Below, in pieces: positions 1 to 12,900 of a DNA stretch of 64,000 nt (position 1 is its first letter; every line of letters starts with the position of its first letter). The stretch covers positions 513,021-577,020 of the forward strand of contig MNCI01004849.1 in the NCBI GenBank assembly GCA_015680685.1, in the 5' to 3' direction. Below the pieces are notes generated by a model. That model ran no database searches. It saw only the letters and a program-made list of their open reading frames with translations, and was not told the origin of the DNA. Source of the DNA: Gnetum montanum (lineage: Eukaryota > Streptophyta > Gnetopsida > Gnetales > Gnetaceae). The translations under genes and the position numbers were made by a program.

Positions 1-720
1 GGGGCTCTTTGGTATTTTGAGATGATTGAAATAACTTCATTATTTTAAAGTGTATTACCTTGGTATTTCAATCCTAAAATTGTCAAATTCTTTAAGGCTC
101 TGTTGAATGCAATCTCTGACAACTATTTAGTAGCCAAAATAGAGAATCATGCTTTGATGTTTACGCAACACTTTTGGTAGTAGAATAAGCTTGTATTTAT
201 AAAATTGTTTGTTGAGCTTAGAGGATTTAGATAATTCATAGTTAGATTGAATTGGAATAGCTTTATTGCAAAGTGTTTTCTCGTGTCATTTTATCTTGCT
301 TAAATATTTGAGGTTTCACATAAATTTGCTTCCTTTTCTTTCTCTTTTTAAGTCCATTGAATCTCACTCTATTTCTAGTTTTCTTGTGGAACTTTCTCTT
401 TGGGGGAAATTAGGAGTTGATTGGCAGAATTGTGCTCAAACATTTTTGCAAAATTTATTCGTTACAAGTAGTGTACTATAGGGACTATATAGACTAAGTG
501 ATTGAACAAAATAGGAATATTTAACAACTCAAAGTATTTAACAAAGATAGCTGAATCTATTTTATGAAATCCAATTACAGTTTATACACAACCCAACCAT
601 TTCAACATTTGCAACAGCAAATACATACTCATGATTAGTTTATTTCATAACTACTAAGTCTATTTGAAGGTATTTGTGCCTTGGTGTTGCTAGAAACCAG
701 TAAGCACCTAAACCCTATTT
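1..720. repeat. Dispersed repeat related to 35.9-36.5 kb
   Basis: The end of this stretch (about 655-700: TATTTGAAGGTATTTGTGCC, then TTGGTGTTGC) closely resembles 36435-36475, and scattered matches occur before it. It is probably the end of the same unidentified repeat family. No gene is seen. Confidence 0.35.
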
Positions 721-1004
721 GAAGAACATTGTTAATCCTATGATGTTCCAAGGGTACGAGACTTGAAGGCTAGCCAATGTTGGCAATCTAGTCCCAAACG
801 GTTGCCAACAATGGCTTTGTTTGCTGAGGCTTATCATAAATCATGTTCTTTTTATATTTATGATAGATCTTATCATTTATATGTATTGATATGGCTTTTA
901 AATGATCTTATGCTTGAGTTTTTTAAACTTATAGAGCTTTTAATTCATATAGATACTTTTAGTTTTACCTAGATGATTTTGCATTTAGTGACATAGTAGT
1001 CCAT

Positions 1005-1900
1005 GTCATATTGTAGTATGGATGAGAGCTCATTTTTCATATTTCTCATGTCTCATTTCCTATTTCCTATTTTATATTTCATGTTGTGTGTTTTAATTCA
1101 TGTTGCAATATAAAATTTAACTCACATTTATAAAAGTTTCCTAAAATGGAAAATTTTAAATGTAAGGCTTCATAGTGCTAAGACATGCCTAAAATGGCAG
1201 ACTTTGAGTCAACGTTGCCTATAAATTAAGGTCTCCCCTCATATCCTACAAGAGAGAGGTATTATTCTCTCATTTTTTTTCATTGTACATCTCAAAGTTT
1301 AAGGGTTTTGAAGAAGTTCCAAGGAGAAGTTTTCCTTTTTCATTTTTTGCTTTATAATTCTCACAATCTCTCATAAATTTTCTCAAATATTATAATTCTT
1401 TCTCAAATTCTTAGTCTCACAATCATAATTCTTAATCTTACAATTACAATTTTCAATCTCTCAATCTCTATTGAAGATCTTGCTTATTGTAAGTTCAATT
1501 TTCATCTAAGATTATTAACTTTATCAAAGTTCTCCACCAAAGTATGAAAGATTAGAAAGATAAGTATAAATATTGTTCTCAAAATGATGAAGATGATTTA
1601 AGTATTATGCTTAGTGATGTTTTCATATTTAAAGTTGCATTTATGTGCATCTTTAGCTTTTACAAGTTGCTTATGTATTTTGGGGGATAGATTTTGTATT
1701 TCTCCCAATTCTTTTCATAGATCTAAATGAAGATTATTCTTTATGGCATTAAGAGAAATCAAAAGCTTCCAATCTTGAAGAAAATGGCATCAAAATTATT
1801 AAATCTCTACATTTCAAATTTTTAAATCTTTGCCTATCACTCTACATCAATTCTGTGACTTGTTGTGATAAGAAAAACTCAAGCAACATCAAACTTACAA
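1005..1900 (+). repeat. Copia LTR-family copy, sense orientation
   Basis: From about 1010 (TGTAGTATGGATG) the sequence matches the reverse complement of the LTR at 37.5-38.5 kb. Shared parts include the block around AAAAGTTTCCTAAAATGG, and a TATA-like CCTATAAATTAAGG followed by CCCCTCATA. No coding region follows, so it may be a solo LTR. The right edge is uncertain. Confidence 0.5.
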
Positions 1901-2099
1901 AAAACACTAAAACTTCTAATCATGGTTTCAAACTTACAAATGGCATCAAAACTTTTAGTCACATTGTTAAACTTATAGACAACATCAAAACTCATTGACA
2001 TGACATTAAAACTTCTAATTGTTAATATGATGTGTTACGTTAAGATAGAAAAGTTTCCCAATGCAACATCATTCAAAGCTAAAAAATTCAAGCTTCCAT

Positions 2100-3250
2100 G
2101 CACACTTCGATAGTTCAAGCAAAACAAGCTAAATCATAAGGCTTTATAATCACGTATTTTATAGCTTTTGTCTATATGATTTTTCTTTTGAAAAAGACAT
2201 TATTTAACTCTTATCTTTATTTACAACTGATGAGTCACGATTTTCCTGGCTTCGATATCAAATACTTGATATCAGGGGTCAAGATGCGATGTCAAATATC
2301 TGATATCATGGCATATGTGCTAGCCTATAAATATAGTGCTTGGGCAGATAGTTTGCATATAGTTTTTAGTTAGTTTTTTTCTTTTTTGTCATAGATAGTG
2401 AAGCTCTTGCACTTTGTTTTCTCTAGAGTTAGAATATTTGTTGAGTGCCCACAGCAGGAGTTTGAGTGTGTATGGATCTTTGTTCAAGCACTGATGTACC
2501 TGAGCATAGCAGTGTGACAGGAATACAAACGAACCCTTTTGACCATCCTTGCAACACTGAGAATAGATTAATGTTTCCTTGATGCATTTAATATTCATGT
2601 ACTTTGTTTTCATGCACTTCACTTTAATGTACTTTAATTAAGAAATTAATTTCCAATTGTTAATGAACACAAGCATGACCACCTTGAGCATACATGTAGC
2701 ACTTGGTAACCTAGAAACACTTAACGTTTGATAGCCCAGTAGCACTATACATGTTTAGGATGTGTCTGGAAAGTGGGAACAAGTACTTGTGTTAGGCTAG
2801 CTAGGCCGTAGATGAATTAGATCTTAAATTACTCTACCTTTCATTCTTGTTCTAGGCGATCAAACTTATAAAATACAAAATGATAAAAATCATATACCTC
2901 AGTTGCACTTAACCATATACTTGTACCTGACAAGTGAAACTGAGAAGACAATGATCATTCTAATTAGATTTCACGTCTTAGAACTAGTGCACTTAAGAAC
3001 TTAAGGTCTGCAAAGTTTGACCAGATCATGCATGAACGTGTGTGATTCGTATGGTTGGGCGTAGGGGTATCTAGCCACTCATCAACAACATAGCCATTTT
3101 TGCCACTTTCTCTTAAAAATTTAATTTGATCTTTCAATACTATCAAACCTAAAAATATATGTATTAAAAATAAAAATTTAGAGTATAAAAGCATAGGAGT
3201 ACTGCAAAGAGAGAAACTCCAAATTAACAAAAAGGAACAACCTAATGGTT
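2100..3250. other. Intergenic DNA, no gene recognised
   Basis: AT-rich sequence with short repeats. Around 2250-2310 the motif ATATCAAATACTTGATATCA forms a near-palindrome and recurs once in part. A TATA-like CCTATAAATATAG at about 2325 hints at a decayed LTR. Open frames are short and look random. Confidence 0.3.
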
Positions 3251-3299
3251 TTGAGGATGGCTTTTTAAGTTTTTATCCTTACAAGCAATCTTGTAAAAA

Positions 3300-3955
3300 C
3301 TCTTCTCTAAAATAGGAAATCAAACATTCCATGAAAAAATTAACATGAGATGGAGGGGGAAGAGGCCCCCACCTTGTCAATAGAATCAACATTATTAAAA
3401 GATATTATCTCCATATCTTGATCAATAGTTGTAAATGCATTAGTAGCAGTTAAATTATCTTGAACATGTTGTTTATTTTGAAGATTTAGCATATAATCAC
3501 TAATAGATAGACTTCTTCAATGTTTTCTATTATGAAGAACTATTTGCAAACCACTTGAATCAACAAGTTTTTGTGAGACCTTTGGAATAAATGTTTGTTT
3601 CTCCTTACTCATTGAAAAATTCTTTTAAATTGATTTGACTATAACATTTCTCAAAGAGATATTTTGTTAAACAATAGTAAAAGAAAAGGGTGGGCTAACT
3701 GTTGAAATATCAATCGAAGAAATTGTTGTAAAATCTAAAGCATATGTAGAAAAAATCTTAGCAAGATCTACAACATTTGTAGAAGAAACCTTAGTAGTGT
3801 TCGCAATAGCTTAATGCTGACTTGCTTACGTAGCCTTTTTTCACAACATTAAAGGACATGAATAAAACATATGACCCTCTCAATGACAATAGGAACATAA
3901 TTTTGAAAGATTGTAATAAACAATTCTTTGCGCATAGTTAATTCCACTAGTGATA
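3300..3955 (-). pseudogene. Decayed retroelement ORF with CCHC knuckle
   Basis: On the reverse strand near 3860-3930, a broken frame reads C-x2-C-x4-H-x4-C (CSYC, one stop, EGH, then SC), preceded by a basic stretch and followed by about 150 low-complexity residues to the left. This resembles the knuckle end of plant LINE ORF1 or a retroelement gag. Stops and frame changes show it is dead. The family assignment is tentative. Confidence 0.35.
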
Positions 3956-3959
3956 AAAC

Positions 3960-5215
3960 AATTTATGTGTAAGTCTACAATATCGTAGTTATGATATTGT
4001 AGCTCTTAATACGTCATCATAGATACAATGTAGTGGGTCATGGTCATGCCTATAAATACCAACCCACCATCATGTCAAAAAGAAAAGTATTGTCAACACT
4101 TAACAAAATTCTTATAGTTTGGTTTTTTGAAATTAGAGGTAGTGGAATGTTGTGGTGAATTACAGCTGTATGGAATCTTTATTCAAGTGGATTGTTTTTA
4201 GACACAATTTATAAATGAAAATAAAGATTGAGATTATTCCTTTATCATTGCAGCATATCACTTATCATAAATTTACTTTTCGTAATGGTTATTTTTACTA
4301 AGTCATTTACTATTCCAATGTTTATTAGTAAGGCATAATAAGTATGACTGGTTTGGTAACCTAGTAGTGACTTTACTTGATTTGCTTAACAGTAAAGTTA
4401 CTTAGTGATCCTAGTAATAGTTACATCAACCTAGGATATGTATGGAAAACCAAGAACAAAAACTTATCACCATATGATAGAATAGATTTACATTTTCATT
4501 GAACTTAGAGAAGAAATTATATTCATTTCTACCATGTTTACACTTAGGATAGTTAAAGACAAACAACATCAGTTTATCATGTACCTCACTAGAACTTAAA
4601 CCATACGATTTGTATCTCACTAACTCTAAGTGAGAAGACAACCATCGTAAATTTGTAACTTGTATGGTTGAGTGTTGGAATATCCGATTGCTCATTATCC
4701 ACCATGTAGAAGAATTTCTTGCTTAAATGAATTAAGATCCACCTCAATCATATATTAAATTCTATGAAAACCCCTAGTTATATCAAGGATTTCAAAATGC
4801 TTAATTGGTCCATTTTGAGAGATGATGTTCCTTTCAACTTTTTCAAAAATCAATGGAAAATTCTTAAATTCAACAAAATAGGAACTGCTCAAAATTTAGG
4901 AATTGCTAAATTTAAAAAAGGGAGTTTACTTTCGAATAATTAATAAGGCATGATAATGTTTGAAAACACCAATATCAAGGGTCTTAAAAACCATTGTCAA
5001 CTCAACAAATTTTACTAACAAAAATGAGTTTAATAGATAACATGCATAGATAGCACTAAATCTTTGATCTTTCCAAACTAGATTTAAATAACTCAAAAAA
5101 CTTGAGGAGCAAGGTAAATAACCTAGAATTTGCATGAAAACATACATTCTAGAAATTTCTTTAAGTAATAAATTCATATAAATCATTAGGTTACTTGTAG
5201 AAAGACAAATAAGTA
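3960..5215. other. Intergenic DNA, no gene recognised
   Basis: Contains an LTR-like CCTATAAATACC at about 4051 and a repeat (4325-4440, with GTGATCCTAGTAATAGTTAC) that reappears in variant form at 57.3-57.42 kb. No coding signal was found. Confidence 0.3.
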
Positions 5216-5219
5216 ATTG

Positions 5220-5310
5220 AACCTTATAACTTATTTTCTACTAGAATTGAACCTATGACTTGTTGCTTTCAAATCAAGAGTTTTACCACTAGGCTAGCAC
5301 TCTAAAGAAT
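5220..5310 (-). repeat. SINE-like, tRNA-derived unit
   Basis: The reverse strand reads a box-A-like TAGCCTAGTGGTAAAACTC and, about 35 bases on, a box-B-like AGGTTCAATTCT, the spacing of a tRNA-type internal promoter. Only the head is recognisable. Confidence 0.45.
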
Positions 5311-5334
5311 TTATAAATAAATAACATGTTTTTT

Positions 5335-5480
5335 AAATAGATCATTTGAAGTGATGGTAAAGTACTTGTTTCTCAAGTTAAAAGACATGGATTCAAACTT
5401 GAACACAAGAAGAGGTAGCAGGACTCTTGAGTTAGAAACTCTACATTACAAGTTGATTTTGGTGGGCTGAAAATATTGTT
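5335..5480 (+). repeat. SINE-like, tRNA-derived unit
   Basis: Reads GTGATGGTAAAGTACTTG, then TCTCAAGTTAAAAGACATGG and ATTCAAACTTGAAC. This is the head layout of plant tRNA-derived (Au-like) SINEs, related to the unit at 57.5 kb. Box B is degenerate. Confidence 0.45.
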
Positions 5481-5484
5481 AAAA

Positions 5485-6640
5485 AAGCCAAGATGATCAT
5501 TTATTCCTTACAAAGGCACATACTTTTTAAATAAAAACATACAACATTATTGAAATTTTAAATCTTAATTATTTTGAAATAATTTCTATTTGTTCTAACA
5601 AATGCTACTTATATAAATTTTACCCTTTATATTTCTATTCGGTTTATCAATGACACCACCCAACAATGTAAGTTGTCTTGGATTCGTTTTACAAATGTTT
5701 ATATTTTTGATGGATACAATCGACACAGCCTAAAAATATGCATTCTTTTGAAGGCAAGCAGACAAGAGGTCTCGACGAGAAAAAAAAATGAACCATGAGC
5801 GATAAATGTTGTTCGTAAGGTGGCTAATCCTAAAATTCCAGTATAATTAGTTAAAAAAAGGAACATGCTAAAACTCGTTGACTCGAAATCAAAGCTGACT
5901 TGGTAAAGCAGTTTATCTTGATACACAAGAAAATCAGCGGTTGTATTCTGAAATCAAATAGCTTTTTCCTGCAATATACTGTAACGATGAAATGGGCCGG
6001 AACTGAAATTTGAATTTAGAATTAACATATTCAAAACGATTTTGTTTCAAAAACTACAATTTCAATTTCATTTGCTATCAATCCTACCTTAATTACGTCT
6101 CCCACACTAATCTGGATGGAAAATTCCTTAAAAATAGGTATATTGCACGACGATCTAGGCGCAAAGTTTGCGAGAAGCAGAAGAGAGGGAAATATTGACC
6201 GGTACTCTGTTCTGTGCTGTGCTTGGGAAGGCTTTATCATAAGCCAAGTATCAAAGCGCTAGAGGGTTGACGGATCCATGAGCCATGATGCATGACCATT
6301 TTCCCATGTAAACAGGTTGTATATTCCTGATTTCACTCAGAAAAACTTCAATTTTTGTCAAACTTTCCGTGGAGACTTATTAAAGGCCGCCGGTTTGGCC
6401 ACTGGTAGGGAGAGGAAGAAAGAAAAAGCACAGCAGAAAATTTCATAAAAAGAAAACAAATAACAAGAACAAAGCATTCAAGTCTCCATGTTTTTTGGAT
6501 CACGTGTAGAGGGACGAGAATCCGGGAAAACTCTTAAATCAAAACTGCACAACAGCTCTTTAATAATTTCTGTATTGGTTAATTAGTTGCTTCCTCTGCG
6601 TTCAGAATTCAGACAGTAGTTCGTTACCTGTTTCTGCTAT
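5485..6640. other. Upstream region of YY1, no gene recognised
   Basis: Mixed AT-rich sequence becoming more GC-balanced towards 6200-6600, as expected close to a promoter. No convincing TATA box and no coding frame beyond short ones. Confidence 0.3.
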
Positions 6641-6841
6641 TCCCATCCCATCCCATCCCATCCCATCTCAGTGTCCCATGTTAAACTGAGCAACAGAAAT
6701 AGAAACAGTAATGCCGCAGGAAAAATAGCAGAAAAACAGAAGCGCAGAAGCCAATGCAAGATGCGATGACCCACAAAATTTGGTGGGTCTGGTGTGGCTT
6801 TGATTGAATTCTCAGTACTTTTGTTTTTGTTGGTCGTTTTT
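6641..6841 (+). promoter_or_regulatory. YY1 leader: TCCCA repeat and upstream small ORFs
   Basis: Five TCCCA units followed by TCTCA lie at 6641-6670. Short upstream ORFs open at ATG 6678 (3 codons), 6711 (5 codons) and 6754 (17 codons, ending at 6807), all out of frame with or closed before the main ATG. They matter only if transcription starts upstream of them; no TATA box or start site could be fixed by eye. Confidence 0.35.
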
Positions 6842-6987
6842 ATGGATTCTCAACATCATCATCATCATCATCATCATTCTCAACTTGGCCAAGTGCACAC
6901 GCCCCCTGCAAGCGCCCCTTCTGCGAGCATGGATCCCCGTCCGCCACGTATTCCTTCAAGGCCTGTTCGCAAATGGGTCAAGCAATG
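6842..6987 (+). CDS. YY1: YY1 exon 1 (start, His run, basic/Trp segment)
   Basis: Codes for residues 1-48 and two bases of Trp49. It opens with ATG GAT TCT CAA followed by eight identical CAT codons. The donor is CAATG|GTAAGG at 6988. Context around the ATG is weak (T at -3, G at +4). ATG at 6929 would give a product starting MDPRPP, nearer to the short N terminus of other plant YY1 proteins. Confidence 0.85.
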
Positions 6988-9900
6988 GTAAGGGCTTTCT
7001 GATTTGCAACTCCTCCGCGGATTGAATTCTGAATATTCTTTTCCATTTTCGCGATTTTGGTTTTCCGGGGAATCCTTGAATTCCATGCCATCATCAGGGT
7101 TTCACAAGTATCTGAATGATTTTCTCGTTCTCTCATGTTGGAGTTTATTGTTCATGGAACTTAATTCGGACCGAACAGAATGAAGAGTCAGTGAATGATA
7201 TTGGAATTGAATGCCCATGATTTCTTTTGATTTGATTTTGCTATTTGATTGTTTTCCACGGCTTGTGAGATATGATGGTGAAGGCTCTGATAGTGTTTTC
7301 ACAGGAATTCTGACATTATTGTCAACCTTGGTGTGTTCATTGTTTGTTCCTCTGAGGATAGGGTTCTCCTTGCGGAAATGAATTGCTGTCAATTTTGAGT
7401 AGGATACCTGTTGTGTGGAGGTGCAGGACAGTTTTATAATGTTATTTTAGCAATTTGTAAAATTTTCTGTGTTTGGTACCACTTTACAAAAAATGTCAGG
7501 TGAGTTTCTTACCAAGGTGATTAGTTCTAAGTTCTCACCTTTATGGCTGTTTAAGATTGATTTTGTGATTTTATGTTGGGCTGTTTTCTACGTTATTATT
7601 CTTCCTTTAAGTTTAACAAGGCAGTCACACTGTATGTAAAGGGTAGTAATTAAACTATTACAACAGCCCGTGCAATTTTGCCCGAGTATTTACAGGTGTG
7701 ATTACTGTCATATTTTTTCTTTAATAACTATGCGCCATATTAGAAGCAGTAACTACTGAGACTTAAAGAGGGCATTAGAATGTGACAACAAATTTATCAT
7801 TGTGTTTGGTACTAAACATCATATATGATGTTCATTATTTTTTACAGCATAGAAATCTAAGGTTGTCAGAACCAAAACTATGACTATTCGTACCTTTAGG
7901 GCATACCTCTAACACAATACTTTGATCTCCTAACAAAAAGGTTTTTGTGTTGTCAATATGATGGTAAACAGGTATAAAATGAAGAATTCCTATTATGTTG
8001 ACTTTAGGGTATTCTAGGATGAAGTTCTAGTGCCAGCCTAGAGATACTGCATTTCAAATGTAATGGTTTTTATTTTTTATCTCAACCGGTGAACACAAAA
8101 TATTTATCGAGTTTGAAAATCATTAGGAAACAACGACATCGTTAGCTGTGGTTATTCTTATTTTAGGGATGGCGAGGTAGTACTTTATCATTGCTATATT
8201 TTACTATTTTTATATATTACGTTAATGCCCATCTATTTTAATGTTACTCTTTATTGTCCAACTACACAGGGTGCCTCAGGACACGGTTTTGAACAATGGG
8301 AAGTTGTTTTTGCCAAGATGGATAACTGGTAATTTTTAGCTTTGATCGTATTTTTTTATTCAGTAATTATTTTATCCAGGTTGCTTTATGGCTGTGCAGT
8401 ACAAACGCTCTTGGTGATGTCAGTTTTTATAAAAGAAAATAATAAAGAGCCAACTTTATTGACTGATAATGGTTCTAGTTACTTTTCATTGACTGATATA
8501 TATTAATATATATCTATACTTTTGCTGAAAGTTTGTTTTTCTTTTACAAAATAAGGAAATCTTAGAATTGAACTCTTACCTACCATTCTATGGGAAATTA
8601 TATTTATATTAAAGAAAAAAAATCATTATTAAATAATTCTCGCTGTGGTAGTTGTTAACCGTAAGATCTTGCGTTGGTTTTCTCTCTGCGATTTGACTAC
8701 GAGTTGCAATTTGTGTTTTCTTCATGGCTATGAGTTGATTGTAATTAAGTTGAGGTTGCAGTTTGAGAAACAACTGAACATTGAGTGTAGCATGAGTTAA
8801 GTGCGACCTAGGTGCAATTAACGTGCGAATTATGTTGTGAGGTTGGAGCTGTTGAGGCACAACGTGACTAAGTCTCGAGTGAGGCATAAGCTGGGTGTGA
8901 CCTTTCTTGTGGCTGCAAGTTAGCTGCTAAAGCCATAGGATTGCTTGAATCTTCAGATTTTTGAAATTTCAATTGAGCATGATTGTGTCTTAGGTGCTAT
9001 GGGGTTGCAACTTGTCAGCTCTAAGATCAAAATGGAGAGAAAACAAGAGCGAATTGCAAGATTTGAAGGTTACAAGCCCAAGTACGGCTTGAGAGTCCTC
9101 CCAATAGGCTTAGAGACTTTGGATCTACTGTTTAGTACAGTTAATGTTGATAATAACATGCAATTACTTGGAGAAACATGAAATTGGGGCCTCTTAGGCA
9201 CAAAACATGTGGAAACATAGAAGATCTTGAGAGAAAATATTCTATCACTCCTTCTAGCTTGCAGATTTGCAACTAGAAGGTTGTATCCTTGGTGCTACAA
9301 GCCTCCATGCCTGTTTGATGCTAAATTCACCATGAGATGGGTAGATAAGCCAAAACTCCTTGAAATCAAGAAATTCTCAAAAGAGGGCTTGATACGTACT
9401 AAATTTCTGTGCAGTTGCAAGTAAAACAGAGAATTAGTGTTCAAAGTGAGTTGAACCTCTCAAACATGGCAAGGTAAAGCATGCATCCTTGTCCAATTAA
9501 ACATCAAATTTCATGAAACACATCCACAAAACATCAAACACATATCATATGAAGCATAAACATGTAATTGAAATTTAAAATGCACATGTAAATGTGAGAG
9601 AAATGTTAGGAACTTAAATTGAGAGTTCCATGTGTTAGAAATCCTTTAATTCAAGAGAGGATCATTGAGAGAACTTGTGGAATGGCTGTGAAAATCACTT
9701 GTAAGAGTATGTCTCAGAAACATGAAGACCAACTTGCAAACATAAGTACTTGTACATAAATGACTTCTGCACAAACAAAGACAAACACCACAAGAAAAGA
9801 CATGAAGGATTTAGGGATGCATTCACACTATAAGCAACAGTCAAATCCTTTAAAGATTTGGACATTATGAAATCATGATCATGAATAAAATCAAAACATA

Positions 9901-12900
9901 CAATGTAAGCCTAAATGGCAAGAATTCTTACATGAACTCTTAAAGGATATAAAGTATCTAATTATGGATACGAAGATGCCAACAAATTCTTAATGCTGGA
10001 TTCAACACCTTCAAACATGGCTTAAGAAAGCAATGTGATTTTGTTGTTCAAATTGAAAATGATGTTGATAAAGTTTGTTTTGATAGGATATATTGCCAAT
10101 TTATTATTCCCATATTATATTGGAAATGTCAAGTTGTTTGCTAACGTTTTTTTGCTTTCTTGCCATCTCACCAAATACATAAACTTTAGGAATGAGATCC
10201 ACCTTGTTTTTCTTGTTTTCAATGGATAAATTTTTATCTATTTGGCCTGTAAATAGTGATTGTATGTCTCTGATACCTTGTAGGATTGTTTAGTATTTAG
10301 TATTTAGGATTATTTGTTTATCAAGAGTATTGAAGGAACTTTAAAAAGTACATACATGGAGAAAAGACCATTGTACTAAATATCACGCTGGTCAAGTTTG
10401 TTTATCAGAGACATATTAAATGATTCCATTTTTTTAAAAGTTTAAATCCACCATGTTCTTATGGATACCATATTTTATCCCATTATGCTTTCACCTACCT
10501 TGTAGATCCTGCCAGAGAAATTCTGTAAGAACTCATAGACAGGCTTTTAGATGTTCATTCAAATCATAACCCTTATACGAAGTCAATCTCCCACTGATGT
10601 TGAGAGAGTTAAGGCTATCTAAATTATGTAACTATGATTTCAATCAATTATCGGTTTTTTGTTTTCAAAGTATAGGAGACCATCATCTCTCAAAACAATG
10701 GATACAAGTTTTGACATATGAAATAGGCAGAAATCTACAATAAGAACCATTGTCATTCTGTTTACAGAACAATTATGACACCTTACAGAGCTAGTGTAAA
10801 GAAAGAAACCTTAGATCCACCAATTCATCTGTTTAATCCTGGTGAGTTATGTTGAGATATGTAGGAAATGTCTAACGGCTGAAGCTGAATTGTTCCATAG
10901 ATCCACAGGGCCTTATAGTTCCCACATTCAAGTAATATAAAACTTCAGAATTATATTTCTTTTTACAGTGTATCACAGTTTCTTCATTTACTTGTAGATA
11001 AATGTAATACCTTTGAGATACAGCGTGTTTTGATCTTTGCTTGATCTCTAAGATCGTAAGTAAATTGTGGTTGAACTCCAATTTTTTAAAATATTCCATC
11101 TTTCTTAATTTTCCCTTAAAAGATATATATATTGCTTTTAGTATTGTAGGCTTATATGGAACCTGATCTTATTGGTAAACTATAAATGTTTTAAAACATG
11201 ACAAAAAGCTCATGAAACATACGTCATTACTGGGATACTTTTAAATACAGAACTCAGAATGATATCGAGAGGGATATACAGTATGTCCTTTGGTGAATAC
11301 CATTAAAATAATGCAAATATATTGTCTTTGAAAATTTAATTGATTTGCAAAATAAAATTTGTCAGCAGCTGGATGCATTACATACTTAGGCAGAGGAATG
11401 TCATCAATTAACAATAATTAAGAAACAGTGCAGTCCAGAAGGTCAAAATGCTAAATTCTGGTGTCAAACGCATTAATGCAACGAATATGGTTCCTTGTTT
11501 CAATAAGGACGTAGTTACATTGCCCAATCATGAATGAGTTTTTGTTTTTTCTGTGGGATAACCACTTGAAATTTACTATCCTGTTTTCTACTTTAGTTCC
11601 CCTCAACATTCAAAACCTTGAGGCAAAAAAGGCTGATTTAAAGTTTCATTGTCTTGTTCCCTACATTCTATACTTATTTGGTTAGTAATGTGAAATTATT
11701 TTCTAAGTTGGCTTTTAATACGTTATCATTGTTTTCATGATGTAACCCATTTTTACTTGGGTGATCTTGAGTGTCCATCATAGCAAGAATAACACAATCC
11801 AAAAACTCGAGTACACAAGTGCTTAGGAAGTGTTTTCGTTTAAAACTAAGAAATTGTTATAACTGTAATGCATGTGATGATTACAAATTGCCTCAAGGAT
11901 GTTAGGCCCATCAACACTAACAAGTTTTGCAATCAATAATAAATATTAGCATGATGGATTAGTGCAATGAAAACAAAACCAAATACACATCCGAAGCCAT
12001 AATGGAAATGTGAAGAACTGAAAGTAAGTCCCATGTCTTGAGTGATGTGATCCATTTTTGTTTGAATGCTCTTGAGTGTCCATCATAGCAAGAACACACA
12101 ATCCAAAAACTTGAGCACACAAGTGCTTAGGAAAAGTTTTCTTTTAAAAGTAAGAAATTGTTATAACTGTAATGCATGATTGCCTCAAGGATGTTAGGTC
12201 CATCAACAATAACAAGGTTTGGGAACAAGCCCAAATATTAGCATAATGGATTAGTGAAACTAAAACAAAACCAATCACATATCTAAAGCCATAATGGAAA
12301 GTTGAAGAATTGAAAGTAAGTTCCACGTCTAGTCCAAACTAGGATTGACACTCAAGCAATCAATTCCAATACCCCTTTATGTTAGTTTATACATGTGGTT
12401 ATATATAAGCTAATCCAAGGTTCATTAAACTTGTACATTGTTTTGTATAAAACCCAGAACTGAAAAATAAATTCACTCATGTAATTATCGAGAGTAAGCA
12501 AACATGAAATGAGAGACAAAGATTTACATAGAGAAATCTCTTAATGTGAAGTGAAACAACCACAGGAAAGTAGGTAGACTATATTCTTCTTGAGAAGTGA
12601 AGTTCTTGTTATATCTATTACCTCTTTCTCTCTACTTTTTTTTTGAAAAGAGTTTGGGTAATTGTATTAATCATAATAAAAAATTACATGTATTCTGTAC
12701 AGTTTCAAAATTGGGACCCAGAGCTATTTTTGCGAGTGCTAGTTTGGGTTCATGTTTCCAAGATTCCCTGGGAAATGTGGATGCTGGATTTTCTTTGAGT
12801 TCTAGTGGGGTGCTTTGGAGAGTTCATCTCCTTTGATAAGCCCACTACCTTGATGGATCGAATGGGATATGCAAGGTTTTGTGTGTGGCATTCTCTAGTG

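Noticed and set aside
6794-6841. A 16-residue hydrophobic N-terminal extension of YY1 starting at GTG 6794
   Set aside because: It needs a GTG start; the next in-frame codon upstream is a TGA at 6767 and the first ATG is 6842. A membrane-type leader would make no sense on a zinc-finger protein.
8609-9424. Cluster of modest open frames as a possible gene inside intron 2
   Set aside because: The translations are low in complexity, have no recognisable domain, and use different frames and strands without splice support.
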